A stretch of DNA of 64,000 nt from NCBI RefSeq assembly GCF_000208745.1, contig NC_030850.1:2424368-2488367 (forward strand). The letters are read 5' to 3'. The notes beneath the pieces are model-generated. The model searched no databases, had not been told where the DNA came from, and worked only from the letters and a program-made list of their open reading frames with translations. The stretch is from Theobroma cacao (lineage: Eukaryota > Streptophyta > Magnoliopsida > Malvales > Malvaceae). How positions within the stretch are numbered: the stretch's first letter is position 1; every line of letters starts with the position of its first letter. Both the position numbers and the translations under genes were made by a program. Shown piece by piece: positions 26,503 through 39,566 of this stretch.

Positions 26503-27839
26503 ATTACTAGATTATCCATCGTAATCGAGCGCCCAAAACGTCACCGTTCAGCTGATTCCAATTAGATTCTGACAAATGTGTATGGGTGAAATTGGAATTT
26601 AATGATAACGCAGTCCAACTAAAGTTCATGGGGAATTTCGAAGACTTTAGGTTTTGAAAAAAATAATTATTAATACTTTAAAATTTTTTAATATTTGAGT
26701 ATTTTATTTATTAAGTAATATATAATACCTTTATTTATAAAATAATGTTCGAATCTTTCTATATATCTCATTTATTGATATATAATTTTCTTACTTAAAA
26801 AATAAATTCAAATCTTTCGTATAATCTTTTATTTAAAGTGTAAAATTCAAATTCTCTCTTTTAATTATAATAAAAAAAAAGCTTTCCTAAGTCACGAAAT
26901 TACATTTTTAGGGATTTGAATTATCTGTTTTGCCCTTGGTGCAGTTTTCCTTGCCCCAACAGGGGGTCGCCAGCTAGAGCCCTGGAGTCGAGCGCGAAAA
27001 GGAAATGCCTCGGGGCTTTGTGGTGCGAGCCTGACCGCACCGCACGGCTTGCCATTCAAGTTCGTCCCAGTCCACGTCAATCTTTGTCCTTGTCTGGAGC
27101 CAGTGAGGGCATTTTTGGGAATTTGGACGAATAGCAGTAGGGTGATTTGGTGAAAGATGTACTGTGATGCACTCGTAAATTTATTTATTTGTTTTAAGTA
27201 CAGCAACTTAGTTCCTTAATGGCTAAGAGACGTACGGTTTTCAAATTATTACGGTAATAATTTCGACTATAGTAGGATTTGGGTCGTGTTTTAAGAAGAT
27301 TTTTAATTCAATCATGTAGGTTATTAAGCACTAATTGACGTGATTTTCTCCTAATGTGATTATACAATAAACAACTTCTTTTAAAAGTTTTTATAATAAA
27401 TGCTTCCCACTTTTATTTTAATATAGAGTGAGAGACTAAGATTTAAAGTTAAGGTAATTACCCAAGTTTCATTTATATTATCATTTGAATTAAATCCAAA
27501 TAACCAATATGTTACATTTAATTATTTTAGTGTTAATGTTCTTTTGATGAAATAAATCAACAAAACAATTTGAATATTTTAATCTCAATTTAACAAAATA
27601 TTCATTTTGCTACCCCATCCATAAAAACCACATGATAAATACAAAAATAGAAAGAAAAATGTGTGTCTGTGTATTAAGTCCTTAACTTTCTTTTTGTGCA
27701 AATTGTAAAGACCATTTTTGGCATGTCATAAAAATAGCATAGAACAGGACCTTTTCAACATGGTCCAGACGTAATTTGGTACAATAGCACCGATATCATT
27801 CGATTATCACTCGCTCATAATAGAAGTCCTAGTTTATGG
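26503..27839. other. AT-rich spacer with one GC-rich patch
   Basis: Mostly AT-rich. A patch at about 26930-27130 is markedly richer in G and C than its surroundings. Open frames on both strands cross it, but neither translation resembles a known family. I see no gene. Confidence 0.4.
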
Positions 27840-28430
27840 AAAGCAATACGCGGGTCCTCACCAACGTGAGCAACACTCTCCCTTTGACCTGATGGACGGT
27901 GAACACGTGGCAGCATCGTCATTGGCGAGTGTAAAACATCTGCTTCGCGAGAAATCCTCAAATCCCACAGGAAATCACTAATAAGAGAGGAACTAAACCA
28001 AACGGAAAATCTTAACGGAGAAACCCGTCAGACAACTTGGCGGCGCTGTCACTATCACCTGGATTCCCTCGACCTTCAGCTCGTTATACGCCGTTTGTTG
28101 GTAAAGTAGGCACCATGCACCGCTGGTTTCCACGACGACCTGCCACGTGGCTGATCGGTGATTCGCTGCGGGACAGGAGGCCGGGACAAAAGAGTTGTTT
28201 GTCCTTAAAAAAATGGGTATATTGTACGTAACGCAGGCTTTGATGAATATTTGATGATCAAGTGATCCGACGGTTGAGGATTCGATAGTGGACCCCATCT
28301 GGCCGAGGGGGTAGGTCCGATAATTCCCTTGAAACCGTAGGACCCACAGGCAACCATATGACGTAACTGATTCAGCAACCCCTTTTTCGTTTGAATAGCG
28401 GTGGCGCCCCATGGTGTCAATTTAAATTTC
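27840..28430. promoter_or_regulatory. GC-richer island with two G-boxes
   Basis: This 0.6-kb stretch has clearly higher GC content than the AT-rich DNA on both sides. It contains two CACGTG G-box cores in ABRE-like contexts: AACACGTGGC (27902-27911) and GCCACGTGGC (28142-28151). G-boxes bind bZIP and bHLH factors, and the ACGTGGC form is typical of abscisic-acid response. No gene start is visible on either side, so it may be an orphan promoter, a distal element or a degraded gene start. Confidence 0.35.
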
Positions 28431-31199
28431 GTAACCTTTTATTCACTGACAGTCTAATCTTGGTTGTTGAATTTTAAAGTACGATCTCTTTACAAACAAA
28501 TCCATGAATAACTCCATTACTTTAAAATCAATTTTAAGTTACATATTGTTAATCATGTTATTATGTATTTGAATAATCCAAAACTTATTTATTATTTATT
28601 TAATTAATCATGTAAACATATTTAATCAATACATTTATAATCTGATTATTATTTGTTTAAATCTTATATAAATATTTATTTTATTATGGTTGATAATAAT
28701 AGTGATTGATTTTGTTATGGTTGATGATGAATTTTATTTTTTTATTATAATTGTTTTTATGATTGTTAGTTTTAAATTTTAACAATGAAATTAAATTTAA
28801 TTAGTTCAAATAATTTGATTCAATTAGTTTATTTCGTCAAATTTTTATCTTAAATTTTTTTGTTCGAACCAACATAAAAATCAAACAAAGATTATGTATA
28901 TTCTCCTAATACTAAGTTAATGATGTGCAAATTTTTTTATTTTTTTGAAAACATTAATAATATGAAATAGTTGATTGTCTTGTGTTAAATGGTATTTTTT
29001 GTAGATATTAATTTAATTATCTTTGTTCTATTGAGTTTTAAATGTTAAAATTTAAAGATTAAAATTTTTATATGTTAATTTGATATCTTATGTGAAATGG
29101 CAAATGTTATATTTTTTCATGTTTAGATTATTTGTATATTTTATAATTATAGATGAAGTTTATAAATTTTAATATTTTTAAAAAATTTAATATTTATAAT
29201 TTATTAAAAATAAAAATAGTAAAATTTCAATCCTTTTTATTTAAAATTAAACTAACCGAATCAATTTATATGTTTGATCGATTCAGTTTTTTTTAAATTT
29301 AATCAATTCTAGTTAATTTTTTAAAAATATTTAATTTATTTAATTTTTAAATACGTGTGACTAATCCATCTAAACTGACAAATTACTCCCCCTAAATATT
29401 GACCTGTTGTTCGAGGAAAGGAAATAGGACGGGATAAAGTTAAAAACTTACTGCTTCCTGTTCGAGAGGTCAGTTGATTGGCTATCAGTGAGCCACCTGC
29501 CCAATGACCTCGATAATGGGCTTCTCGGGCTTGCACATGAGCTTTAGGCTTCCATGAATAACAAATTATATAAATGCATTAACGACTAATATGGAATGGG
29601 ATAAATTATACGAAACAAGTTTTTTTTTTTTTTCTCATGATTATTTTTTTAGAAGGGGGAAAACTGATTGATAATTGATCTTGAGTCATTTATACGACCA
29701 AATGCGTTCGAATAGATTTATTGTCCATAACTACCCTTGAAGAGGGAAACAAATAAAACATTTGACCTCTCATAAGTAAAGGGCTACCGGAAGAATTGAA
29801 AGAATAAACATGAGACCCTTAAAAACGTAACAACAAAGCGCTTGAAATATAATTGATGTTATGCAATTACACAAAATTCTGATCTCCTACACTCAATTGA
29901 AGAGAATGTGAAATTTTCGTTTCCCCTTGCTTTCATCCTATGACTTTCCAAAATAATGAGAATGACCCTACTCTTCCTCTATTGCCTTTCAATTCACTTC
30001 GTATCCTTAGTTTTTCTTTCTTAAAAGAACAGTGTGTTAAAAAAATAAAATCAAGTGAGTATGAATAACTGAATTGTGGCCTAGAGTGGATGCGATTACA
30101 GGCCTAAGCAGCAATAATATGGGTCATGGGCTCATAAGCTCTGGGGCAAGGTATATGCACAGTTTCCATAGAAAGAAAAAAGGAAAAAGAAGCACATGTC
30201 AAAAGTTCAGTCTCATTGCCCGTCGGTTATTGCATATTAAAACAAGAAAGGTATAGCTATAGATTAAAATAGTGAAACACAAACTTGAAAAATTGAGTCA
30301 AATTTAGAATAAAATAAATTATACTCCTAACTAATTTAACCATGAATTCCACTTGATATTAAGATTTTACATAGAGAGCGTTTTTATTTAATAAAATTAA
30401 AAATATAAAACAACAAACAACATATGCCATGGTTTCCTTGCACAGAGACTATAGAAAAGAATGTACCTAGAATTCATGATGGATGGTAACTCACATCGTA
30501 TTAATTGCCTCACTGCACAATATTCATGCCTTACTTCCTGCCAGAGATCTCTAGTACCTAACGTACCTTTCTAAGAAATTCTGCGATTTTTGATTAAATA
30601 ACCACTAGCTTTGAATGGCAGTGGGATCATTTCCAAAAGGAGGTGTTCCCACTTTTTCTAAAAGAGCCATATGTATGCACAAGTGGGTGCCCTTTCTTTT
30701 CTACAGGTACAAAATGACTGGGAACGAAACATTACCCAATTTAACAAGGTTCACAATAAGACTGTTACTTTTGCTTTTGCCTTTTACTAGGGTGAATTAA
30801 TTTCTTATTTTCACTACATTTAACACAAAGTACAGCACTCTTTTCGCTCTTTTATATATTATTTTGAAATATAATTTTTAAAATATTTAATATTTTCTAT
30901 ATTATAAATTTGTGTTATATTTTTGTGTACTTTTTCATATTAAAAAGTATTAAATGAGAAGACTTACTATCTTTTGCCTAAGCACTAAATAGATCATATG
31001 CCCTCTTTTTTTTTTTGGTTTATTTTGGTCGCTCATCTAATTAATCCATAGATTTTGGTGTGTGCAATCTTGGTTTTGAAAAATTGGGAGTGTGCTTTGG
31101 TTTTTAGTCAAAACCGTAATGATGATATCGATTCGAGCAAAATTTTGAGGGCAGCAATTTTAGAGGCAGCAGTCATTTTGGACTCATTACGCTGTCTAA
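28431..31199. other. AT-rich spacer
   Basis: 28431-29370 is extremely AT-rich. The remainder has short open frames only. I see no gene, RNA or clear transposon. Confidence 0.5.
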
Positions 31200-32345
31200 A
31201 GCGCACCGGTATTTTGGATGTCAAATTTGGCAGCTAAATAAGAGTTAGAATATGAACCCATTGAAATATCATCAACAACACATCCATCAAACCAAGAAGC
31301 TCAAGCACCAAAAAATCAGAATGCATTGGGATTGGAACGCGGTGAACTTTTTTTCTTTTGAAAAGCGGTTCTTCATTTCCATGACGAGTCTTAAGCATAG
31401 ATTGCAAAAGACTTTGGTGGCATAGAACATCTAATGTGGGAAATATCTCTGTATATTTATCAAAAAATGTATACAGCCATTCGCTGCTTAACAAGGGCAG
31501 CCAAAATCCAACAAAAGCTGAACAAGCTGAACAAAAAACAACACTATGCTCAGAGAATCCTAACCCGTCACGACGGTCGCAGAACAATTAACAAACCAAA
31601 TACCGAATACCAAAAGAGGCTTTAAGCCTTACGTGGCTCTGCAGTTCGAAGTCTCTTGTATATGACAATGCTCGATATAATTTTGGCTTTCAAAAAAACA
31701 AACCAAATACCAAAAGAGATGCAGAACAAAAAGAAATCACCAAAAGCCAGAACATTCTCTCGAGAACAATCCCTGTGAACCGAAACAGCCAGAGAAGACG
31801 ACCACGGACGGATCCTTGCAGACGAAGGTCTTCAAGGAGCTATCCACATTCAAAGGAAGACAAATCTCATCACACAGAGCAACCAACAGAACAGCAGGAG
31901 CCATCGAAGAAACCATCCACACGGTCACCATCACTCCCACCAAGGGCAGCAAAGAAATCCCGTAACCCCCCACCAAACACGCTTGAGAGTGACCCCTTTG
32001 AACCCTCCATCAAAAGATCGACACCCCTACGTCCTAGCCAACCGAGGGACATAACCTTTACACACATCAAAGACCCACCCACGTCAACCCTTATCGTCTC
32101 AGAGAACCTCCTCGAACCCCGTCGAACCCCCTTCATTGAATCCCAAGAGAAAACAAAACCAAAAGCACTCCCCCAGACTATTCCCCTAAGACAGTCCTAG
32201 AAGATTCTCTCGAGATAAGCAAACTCCCCCACACCTCCCAATATTAGAGAGGATCAAGAATTCCCAAGGAGGCAAGAAATCAACCCACCACCTACACTCC
32301 ACCTTACAGGAGACCTCAAGCACATAATCCAGAAAAGCAAACCTT
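31200..32345. other. Unidentified C-rich segment, possible retroelement fragment
   Basis: The + strand is unusually rich in C and A and poor in T, especially 31740-32340, so both strands have long open frames by composition alone. On the minus strand the part near 31440-31500 reads like the tail end of a plant LINE, but no reverse-transcriptase or endonuclease motif is present. A short sequence, ACAAACCAAATACC, is repeated at about 31591 and 31698. No function can be assigned. Confidence 0.25.
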
Positions 32346-32794
32346 CCTCCCCAATTTCAGGTACCTTGTTCCCCTCTTACTATTTTGATTTCTTTGTTTG
32401 CTTCCCTTCTCCCTTACTTCGAAAAGGGAAATGCTATTTCTACCTTTATGTTCCTTTTTTTTTGTTTTCTATCTTCGAGTGCATAATGAAAATTGCAGTA
32501 AAGACTTCAGATGAAGCAAAACATTTAGTTAATCTGAGGATTTTTGTCTGCAAAGATGAGCCATTAACTGACCAAAAGATGATGCTTATACTTCAAATTG
32601 TTTGTTATGCAAGCAAACATTTTTATCTTCTATTCAATATTATACAGAACGGTGGGGTGACAGAAAAAAAAAGGCATTCAATTGAGAGACCAAAGGTAAA
32701 CTAGCAAGAGACATAGAGAGATAAAAACATGTCTTTTTGTCCTGTTTACATGCTATCTTATGCGTACTCTGCTTCTCAGTTTCAGGTTTGGGGA

Positions 32795-33028
32795 ATGGCT
32801 GCTAAGCCCAAAAATGTTTTGGTCATCTGCTGCTTTTGTCTACTATTGATGGGAGCGCTCTGCCAGATCTCTTCAGGAGCATCGCCGCTCAACTATGAGA
32901 CCCTCCACAAGGACCGCAACAGCAGTAGTCCCTGCGGTCCTCAACAGTCAAAAAATTGTGTGACCGCTCGCCGGCCGGCGAAGGAGCACCAACGGGGTTG
33001 TAACAAAAGTAATGGATGTCGCACGTGA
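32795..33028 (+). CDS. RALFL: RALF-like secreted cysteine-rich peptide, copy A
   Basis: The gene has no intron within its coding part and encodes 77 aa. The ATG at 32795 directly precedes a hydrophobic signal peptide (VLVICCFCLLLMGALC). An in-frame ATG at 32729 would add an unrelated extension. The mature part begins about residue 29 and has PLNYETL where typical RALFs have a tyrosine-containing N-terminal motif. Four cysteines then follow at C47, C55, C69 and C75 (spacing x7, x13, x5), with the family-typical H-Q-R-G-C before the third. No RRxL subtilase site is present, as in other short RALF-like peptides. RALFs act outside the cell through FERONIA-type receptor kinases with LLG co-receptors. 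It pairs with copy B 4.3 kb downstream on the same strand; the two differ considerably, so the duplication is old. Confidence 0.82.
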   Translation: MAAKPKNVLVICCFCLLLMGALCQISSGASPLNYETLHKDRNSSSPCGPQQSKNCVTARRPAKEHQRGCNKSNGCRT

Positions 33029-33690
33029 TGGAGAGGACCTTTAAATGGCCACAAAAGACAATTTTGTAAAAAAAAACATCCCATTGTCTTTTGAATTGCT
33101 GCTGCCTGCCCTTTCTTTGGTGTGTTTGACATCTTAGTTTAGTTGCAGTGCAGAGTTAATTAAATTTGTTATAGGCATTATTTATTATTGCAACGATGGT
33201 TTTTTCCTCTCTAGTAGTACTCTCTCAAAATCTGTGACTCTTAGCTCTCTCTTCCCATGAGCCGTTGGCCATGGGGTCATCTATCTGAGATGATGGATTA
33301 GGGAAAAGAGTGATGGGACGGTGGAAGTAGAGGGTAGGATGCGTTTGACTGAGTGGTTAAAATCAAAGCTAGTGATGTAAAAGTGACAACAGCACCTCAC
33401 TGAAGGTCAGAGATGGGAGGGGGAGGTTAGAAAACCGAGTTGGGAGGAGGGTGACAATGTGAGACTCCGAGTTGGCACGCGATGGCAAACCATAGCTAGC
33501 GGTTAAAAAGTCCCCTTTTTATCATGTGAGAAAAGAAAGAATTGGTATTTAGCTTGAATAGGCCAGTGTTACAGTACTCTCGACCATGCCTAGCAGTTGA
33601 ATAGGAAATTGTCTCCAATCTTCCATTGCTCTCGTCCACTCTTGTCTCAAAAGAGATGGGAGAGGGAGAAGAGGCAGAGGTCTTATGATA
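33029..33690. other. 3' side of RALF-like copy A
   Basis: Probably includes the 3' untranslated region of the peptide gene. No other feature is seen. Confidence 0.4.
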
Positions 33691-34728
33691 TGTTTGGTTG
33701 ATGGAATAAACAAGAATAGAATAAAATAATTATTATATGAAAATAGAATAATTATTATTTAATTTGATATGATAAAAAGAATAAGACAGAAATAATTATT
33801 ATGATTTATTGTAGTGTTTAGTTGGTAACAATAATTTTAAAATAAGAAAGGAATAGAAAATAAAAAGATAAAAACACTTTTTATTATTTATATGACATTT
33901 TATTTTATTAGATTTTTTAAATATTAATAATCTAAAATTTAATTAAAATATTAATAATTAATAATTNTTTATTTAATTTAAATATTATTATGATTAATTT
34001 TTATTTTATTTTATTTTTAAAATATTAATAATTGATAATTTATTTAAAATATTAATAATTGATAATTTAAATATTAATATTTATTTATAATTTAATTATT
34101 ATATTTTAAAATATTAATATTTTATTTAATTTAAATATTATGATGATCAATTATTTTATTTTATTTTTGAAAATTAATAATTGATTATTTATTTAAAAAT
34201 ATTAATAATAGATAATTTAAATATTAATATTTTATTTAATTTAAATATTATTATGACTAATTTTTTTATTTTTTAAATATTAATAATTGGTAATTTATTT
34301 AAATATTAATAATTGATGATTTAATTATTAATATTGTTTATCTAATTTAAATGATATTATGTTTATTTATTTTTAATTTATTTTGTTTTTAAATAGGAAT
34401 AATTTATAATTTATTTTATTAATAATTGATAATTTAAATATTAATATTTTATTTATAATTTAATATTAATATTTTATTAAAAGTTGGAATTAAGTGAGAG
34501 AAAGAAGAGAAAGAGAGAAAAATAATATTTTATATAAATGAAGTTGTAATTTTTTAAATTTGTAAAGGATATTTTTATCTTTATCAATTTTTGAATTTAT
34601 TTCTCAACCATGAAATAGCTAATACCATAAGAGAATGTGGTATTAACTATTTCTTGATTTTGAAGGATTTTGAAGAATAATCATTCCATAAGAATGACTA
34701 TTCCTTGGACTATTTTTCAACCAAACAA
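33691..34728. mobile_element. AT-rich inverted-repeat element (MITE-like)
   Basis: The left end reads TGTTTGGTTGATGGAATA and the right end is the imperfect inverse, finishing TTTTTCAACCAAACA. Between them is about 1 kb of very AT-rich DNA. It includes several degenerate copies of a segment around TTAATAATTGATAATTTAAA, so part of its length comes from internal repetition. There is no open frame. I could not find a clear target-site duplication. One unresolved base (33967) lies in it. Confidence 0.55.
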
Positions 34729-37295
34729 AGAAACCAAGTGGTGAATTCGTTTCAATTAGTCAGTCTTCATCAACAATTCAACGTCCAAAAAAGATACAGG
34801 ACAGGGCAGAGGATTGGCCTTCCAATTTGGCTTCTGAAACCATGTCCTTTTCTCACAGGTAAAGTGTGAACAAATAACGCTTATTGGACTAATTAAAGGT
34901 TAGCGGTTATCAACCATAATAGGAAAGCTGCAGGTCTTGAAAACCAAAAAGCATAAAAATAAAAAGTAATGACTCTTGTCCATGGTGTTAAGAAAAACCA
35001 AACCTGTACACTAGGAAATAGCAGGCCATTTAATGCAAATTGCATGCTAAAGGATTAATAGATGAAGTCAAGCATAGGCAGAGAGGTACCAAAAGACCAT
35101 GGAAATCTTTGCTAGTTGTAGCCATTTTAACCATGAAGAAGATTGGACTAGGGTTGCCTTATTTGCAACAATCAAGAAAAGAAAATGAAAATTCTAGGGG
35201 AGTTAAAATGGGGCAAGAAAATTAAACAATCTAGCATTTGACAACTGAAATCTTAAACATGTTAAACCAGAGTAATCTACAGGCACAGGGAAAAAAAACG
35301 AAAAATACCCTAAAAAAATCAATGACAAGAAACTTACGAGAGAGAGAGAGATTGCACACAAAATCAGGACCAGTTCTTAATCTTTCGAATTTCCAAAATA
35401 AGAACCTTAAAAATGAAAAGCAAGACAACAACAGCAAATTTGAACTCATGGAGACTGTTCAATTGTTCAACATCAACTTAAAACTAATAGATACCAAAGG
35501 CAGCTATTCCAAGTAAGTTGAAAAGACATGATACTGAGATAAGAAGATTCATAGAACTAATTCAATCTGTTGGGGAAGTTGATCAAACCTATCAATATCA
35601 AGTAGGATTTTGTATGAAATTCTGCATTAACGAACTCTATACCAAAAATAAATGCTGTCAATATTATGCAAAGTACAATCTGTTCCCCAATTTATACACA
35701 GCAATTCTGAAAATAGTCAACAGTTTCCAGTAAACCCAACATTTAATCAGCCACAAATTCTTATGTAAAGCAGAAAGCGTATTAATTCGCATCTAATTTT
35801 TAGCAGAAAGAGTTTAATTCATCTGTGTCCAGCAGAAAAAGAGAAACCTTATTTCCACATAAAAAGGCCAAACGAAAGGGGGAGGCTTCTAAAAGAAGAT
35901 TTGCACGAAATATTGACCGCAAAAATTGACATCAGGACAGAAGCTCTATCATTTCTTCAAAGTCTCACTGATTAACTCGTTGATTCTCTCTCTTTTCTGA
36001 CTAAACATTTCCACTTTCAGATCTCAAACTTTCTAACAGATTCACATTCCTATCCAATATTTTGACCGAAACTTTCTGAAGAAAAGAAAAAGTATACAGC
36101 AAAAGTAAACATAAAATTATTCGAAACCGCTTTTATAGAATAAAATAAAGTTCACGGTTCGATTAGACTTGATGCAGAATTTACCAGCAACGGATTGAAG
36201 CAGCGAGGCTTGGAGTTTCTCAGTGAATCGGCGTTGAAGAAATCGGAAAACAGAAGAAAATTATTGAAAAGAAAAAAAAATCGAAATTGAAATTAGTTCG
36301 CGCATTCATTTACCTGGAAAAAAAAGGAGGGAAAAAGAGTCCATTATTTTAACAGAATAATAACATTGTGGCAACATCGAAATTATAGTGAACAGCAGGG
36401 GTAATTCCAACATATAAATAAGTAAATCTGTTTAAAAATACCGGCTCTTTGTTAGCTATATAACAAAATAATTAAATATTCAATTTGAGGTTAAAAATTT
36501 TAAATTTTTGTCCATTTATGATTAAAGGTTCAATTGTAATAATTAAAGGGTACATATTTTTTATTTTTATAATTAGAGGTTAAGGTAAGAGGTGTCTAAC
36601 ATATGTAAGATTTGCGCATAACGTAAACACTAAATTTGATTCTTATCATTAGGTTGTAACAGCTTTTTTATCATGACGTGTGATAATTAAATTTTTCAAT
36701 ATAACATGTAATAACTAAATTTTTAATATAATGTGTAACAATTATATTTTTTAATATAAGGTGTAATTTTTTAACTTAGTATGTAGTAATTATATTTTTC
36801 AACATTAAGTGTAACAAGTAAATTTTCAACATATTATGTAATAATTAAATTTTTAATATGACATATAACAATTATATTTTTTAATATAATTTTTTATCAC
36901 GTGTAATATACACTTTATTTACTTGTCAATTTAATTCTTAATTGTGATGAATCAAAAAAATTTGATCATTGATTATTACAATTAAAATATTTAACTTTTA
37001 ATTGAAAAAGTGTCTAAATATTTAACCTCAATATGACCATTTAATTTTAATAAACTAGGTACCGAAAATCAAAATTATAGTGAACAGCAAAGGTAATTCC
37101 AAAAAATAAATAAATCTGTTTAAAAAAACTCATGACTACTTTGTTAAATATATTAGACTATGACCCGCGCATTACACGTAGACCTCAACATTTGATAAGA
37201 TATACCCTCCACTTGGCTAAAGAAGGCCCCACGCACCGAGAAGGCATAGGTGATTCCAGTCCTTTCTTCCTACGCACGAAAACAAAAAGTTTTTC
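34729..37295. other. Spacer between RALF-like genes
   Basis: No gene is supported. On the minus strand around 36180-36300 the sequence looks like a plant 5' leader ending at a donor (CCGTTGCTG then GTAAAT near 36186), but no downstream coding exon follows. The minisatellite at 36.6 kb is listed separately. Confidence 0.35.
36600..36905. repeat. AT-rich minisatellite, unit about 33 bp
   Basis: Degenerate tandem copies of a unit like TGTAATAATTAAATTTTTAA, with phrases such as ATGTGTAACAATTAT and ATGTAATAATTA recurring roughly every 33 bases, about eight times. Similar wording appears in the 53.9-kb array, so the two may share an origin. Confidence 0.6.
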
Positions 37296-37303
37296 TATAA
37301 ATA
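37296..37303 (+). promoter_or_regulatory. TATA box of RALF-like copy B
   Basis: TATAAATA lies 38 bases before the first ATG. With the usual spacing, transcription would start near 37326, giving a very short leader. Confidence 0.5.
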
Positions 37304-37333
37304 TTAACAAATGGGTCATTAATCCAAAGACAC

Positions 37334-37585
37334 ATGAAAATGGCTCTTGTCAAAGTATTTATCTCTCTCTTGGTACTGGCAGTGTTGGCGCTAATGGCAG
37401 CAGGCACCCAAGGGGCACCGCCGCTCAATTATGCATCTATGGGACGGCGGATGGGTCTGGGGTGCAGCCCTAGTCAACCCCAAAACTGCGTGCGGCCTGC
37501 TTCCGGACACCAGAGAGGATGCAACCCTAACGAACAGTGCCGTGGTGGAAAGGGCGCCCGCAAGGCGAATGAAAAGAAGAACTAG
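37334..37585 (+). CDS. RALFL: RALF-like secreted cysteine-rich peptide, copy B
   Basis: A single-exon gene for 83 aa; ATGs at codons 1 and 3 are both possible. The signal peptide spans about residues 4-27 (VFISLLVLAVLALMAAG). The mature peptide starts near APPLNYASM and has cysteines C44, C52, C63 and C69 (spacing x7, x10, x5), including GHQRGCNPNEQCRGG. This is the RALF C-terminal signature. A basic tail (KGARKANEKKN) follows. There is no RRxL processing site. It shares the PLNY start, the first cysteine spacing and the HQRGCN block with copy A, which marks them as a tandem pair. The role is inferred from the family: an extracellular ligand affecting cell-wall expansion and pH. Confidence 0.85.
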   Translation: MKMALVKVFISLLVLAVLALMAAGTQGAPPLNYASMGRRMGLGCSPSQPQNCVRPASGHQRGCNPNEQCRGGKGARKANEKKN

Positions 37586-39566
37586 ATGGAGTTCGACCTC
37601 AGATGGCCGTAAAAATGGATTCCTTTGCTCTTTGGCCTGGGCTCAGATTATCAACTTTGCTCTTTGTAAGGTTTACTTGTCAACCCTAACTTGGGTCGGG
37701 ACTCAGATCAACTAACAGGCAAAACAATTCAATTCGTTTTTTTTTTTTTTAATTTTGTATAACTTATTTTTCAATATTCAAATAATTCAACGTATTACAA
37801 TATTAAAATACATGTTATGCATCAACTCTGTGTTTGAACGGGTCCAAGATTGGCAGCAAGGTAGGTTCATACCGAAAGCACTACGCGGTGGCAACTCGGA
37901 ACCCTGAAAGCGCATTTGTCATGTAAGGTTTACGTCTCCCACGCGCTTTTTTTTTTTTTTCTTTTGCTATTCTCCAATCTCCGCCGCTGCCCCTCATAGT
38001 AGCACCGTCGCCTCCACCGCTGGCTGTAGATGTCAACCTTTCCTTCTCATTATAGCAAAACTTTTAGCTTTGACTGAACGATGATGCCAAAATTTGAATC
38101 TTTGTCTTAATGCCGCTTATGTTTAATCACGCTTGATTGCAGCGGTATCTAGAATAAGGAAACGCGTGTTGGAGTGCTTCGCAGGAAAAACAAAGGAACT
38201 ATCACCTATGGTTGACAATGTTTTATTTAAAAAGAAAGTGTAAAAATCAACCTGAAAATCACACGCTTCATATTCAAACCCAAAAATAACGAAAGTATTT
38301 GAGTCTTCCCATATGCGTCGGCCTGCCGCTGCGACAATAAAATATAAAATAAATACATGGATGACACACGAGAATCTTCATATGATAGTTCATCTTTCCT
38401 TCTTAGCTAGTTCATTTTCAAATAATACTAATCTGATTTGATACTTATGAAAAGGAATATGCTCTTTTCTCTATTTTTATTTTTTGAATTAAAGGGACAT
38501 TAATTGTCTCCAATCTTTCTATAGCTGTCCTCCACTCTTGCAGTAAAAAGTCAAAAGTAAAAAAAGAAGGAACTTAGCAAGGAATGTCATGGAAACCTCT
38601 TTCATGAATAGAGGGTTAAAAATGGTACTTGGTGAGAGTGTTCTTTCTCAAGTGTAAAAGTTTCAATCCCTCACGAAGCCACCCATAATTCAAACTTTGG
38701 TTGTCAAGTCAACCACGGCATGGATTCGCTGTCCCTTAACAATCAGAGGGCCCGAGGGTTGCACTGTCCCTTAAGGTTTCAAAATAATAAAGAGAACCAA
38801 TAGATTATATGTATTCACTCGTACTCGCATTATTCCTTCTAATAATTAATAATTTCATTGACACACGAGTCGCTGAGATAACTATGAATATAATATCATT
38901 TAAGGCCATAAGTTATATATTATTAATAATAAATGAAAATATATTTATATAAACAATTATTTATTATACTCACAACTTATAACTGTGATGATACTATGTG
39001 AAGAATTTCGTGATAATGACTATCAACTCAGTCCTACAACATCGTACTCTATTTGCCTCAAGCCTACGCTCTTCGGCCTTTACCCCATTTGGGCCCATGA
39101 AAAGTTACAATGGGCTTAGGAATAAGGGACATTTGGTCTGCTGCAACTAGGAACTTTTCTTATAATTTACTTGGATGTAATGTGCTTATCTCATTTGTTA
39201 TTGCAAAGTGATTACAAAGATCAAAAGGAATATCATTCCCTCCTTTGATAGATGCTACAATTTTTATTATTTCCAAATTATACTACCCATCACATGAACC
39301 TCTCTTCTATCTTCTCCTCTTCTTTTTCTTCTTCTTCGTCCTATTTTTTTTGACCACTTGTAAGGAACCTAGTCGTTCAAAGGTAGAGATTTGAAACTGA
39401 TTTGTTGAGTGCTTTTGATCTATGTTTGCCTTGCTTGATTGCTTGGGTTTTTTGAGTATTTGAGTGAGGAGAGGGAGAGGAAGTCTTCAGTTCAGTTTGG
39501 GTTTTTTGAGGGTTTTTATCAGTTCAGTCTCATTTTGGGTTTTTTTTAGATTTTTAACAGTTCAGT
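37586..39566. other. Spacer after RALF-like copy B
   Basis: No gene found. 38690-38790 and 47670-47770 share loosely similar wording (CTTTGGTTGTCAA followed by CCAC), perhaps decayed copies of one repeat. Confidence 0.4.

Noticed and set aside
31775..32200. 141-codon proline- and serine-rich open frame
   Set aside because: The strand's A+C bias leaves few stop codons on either strand; the translation is low-complexity and has no start context or homologue that I know.
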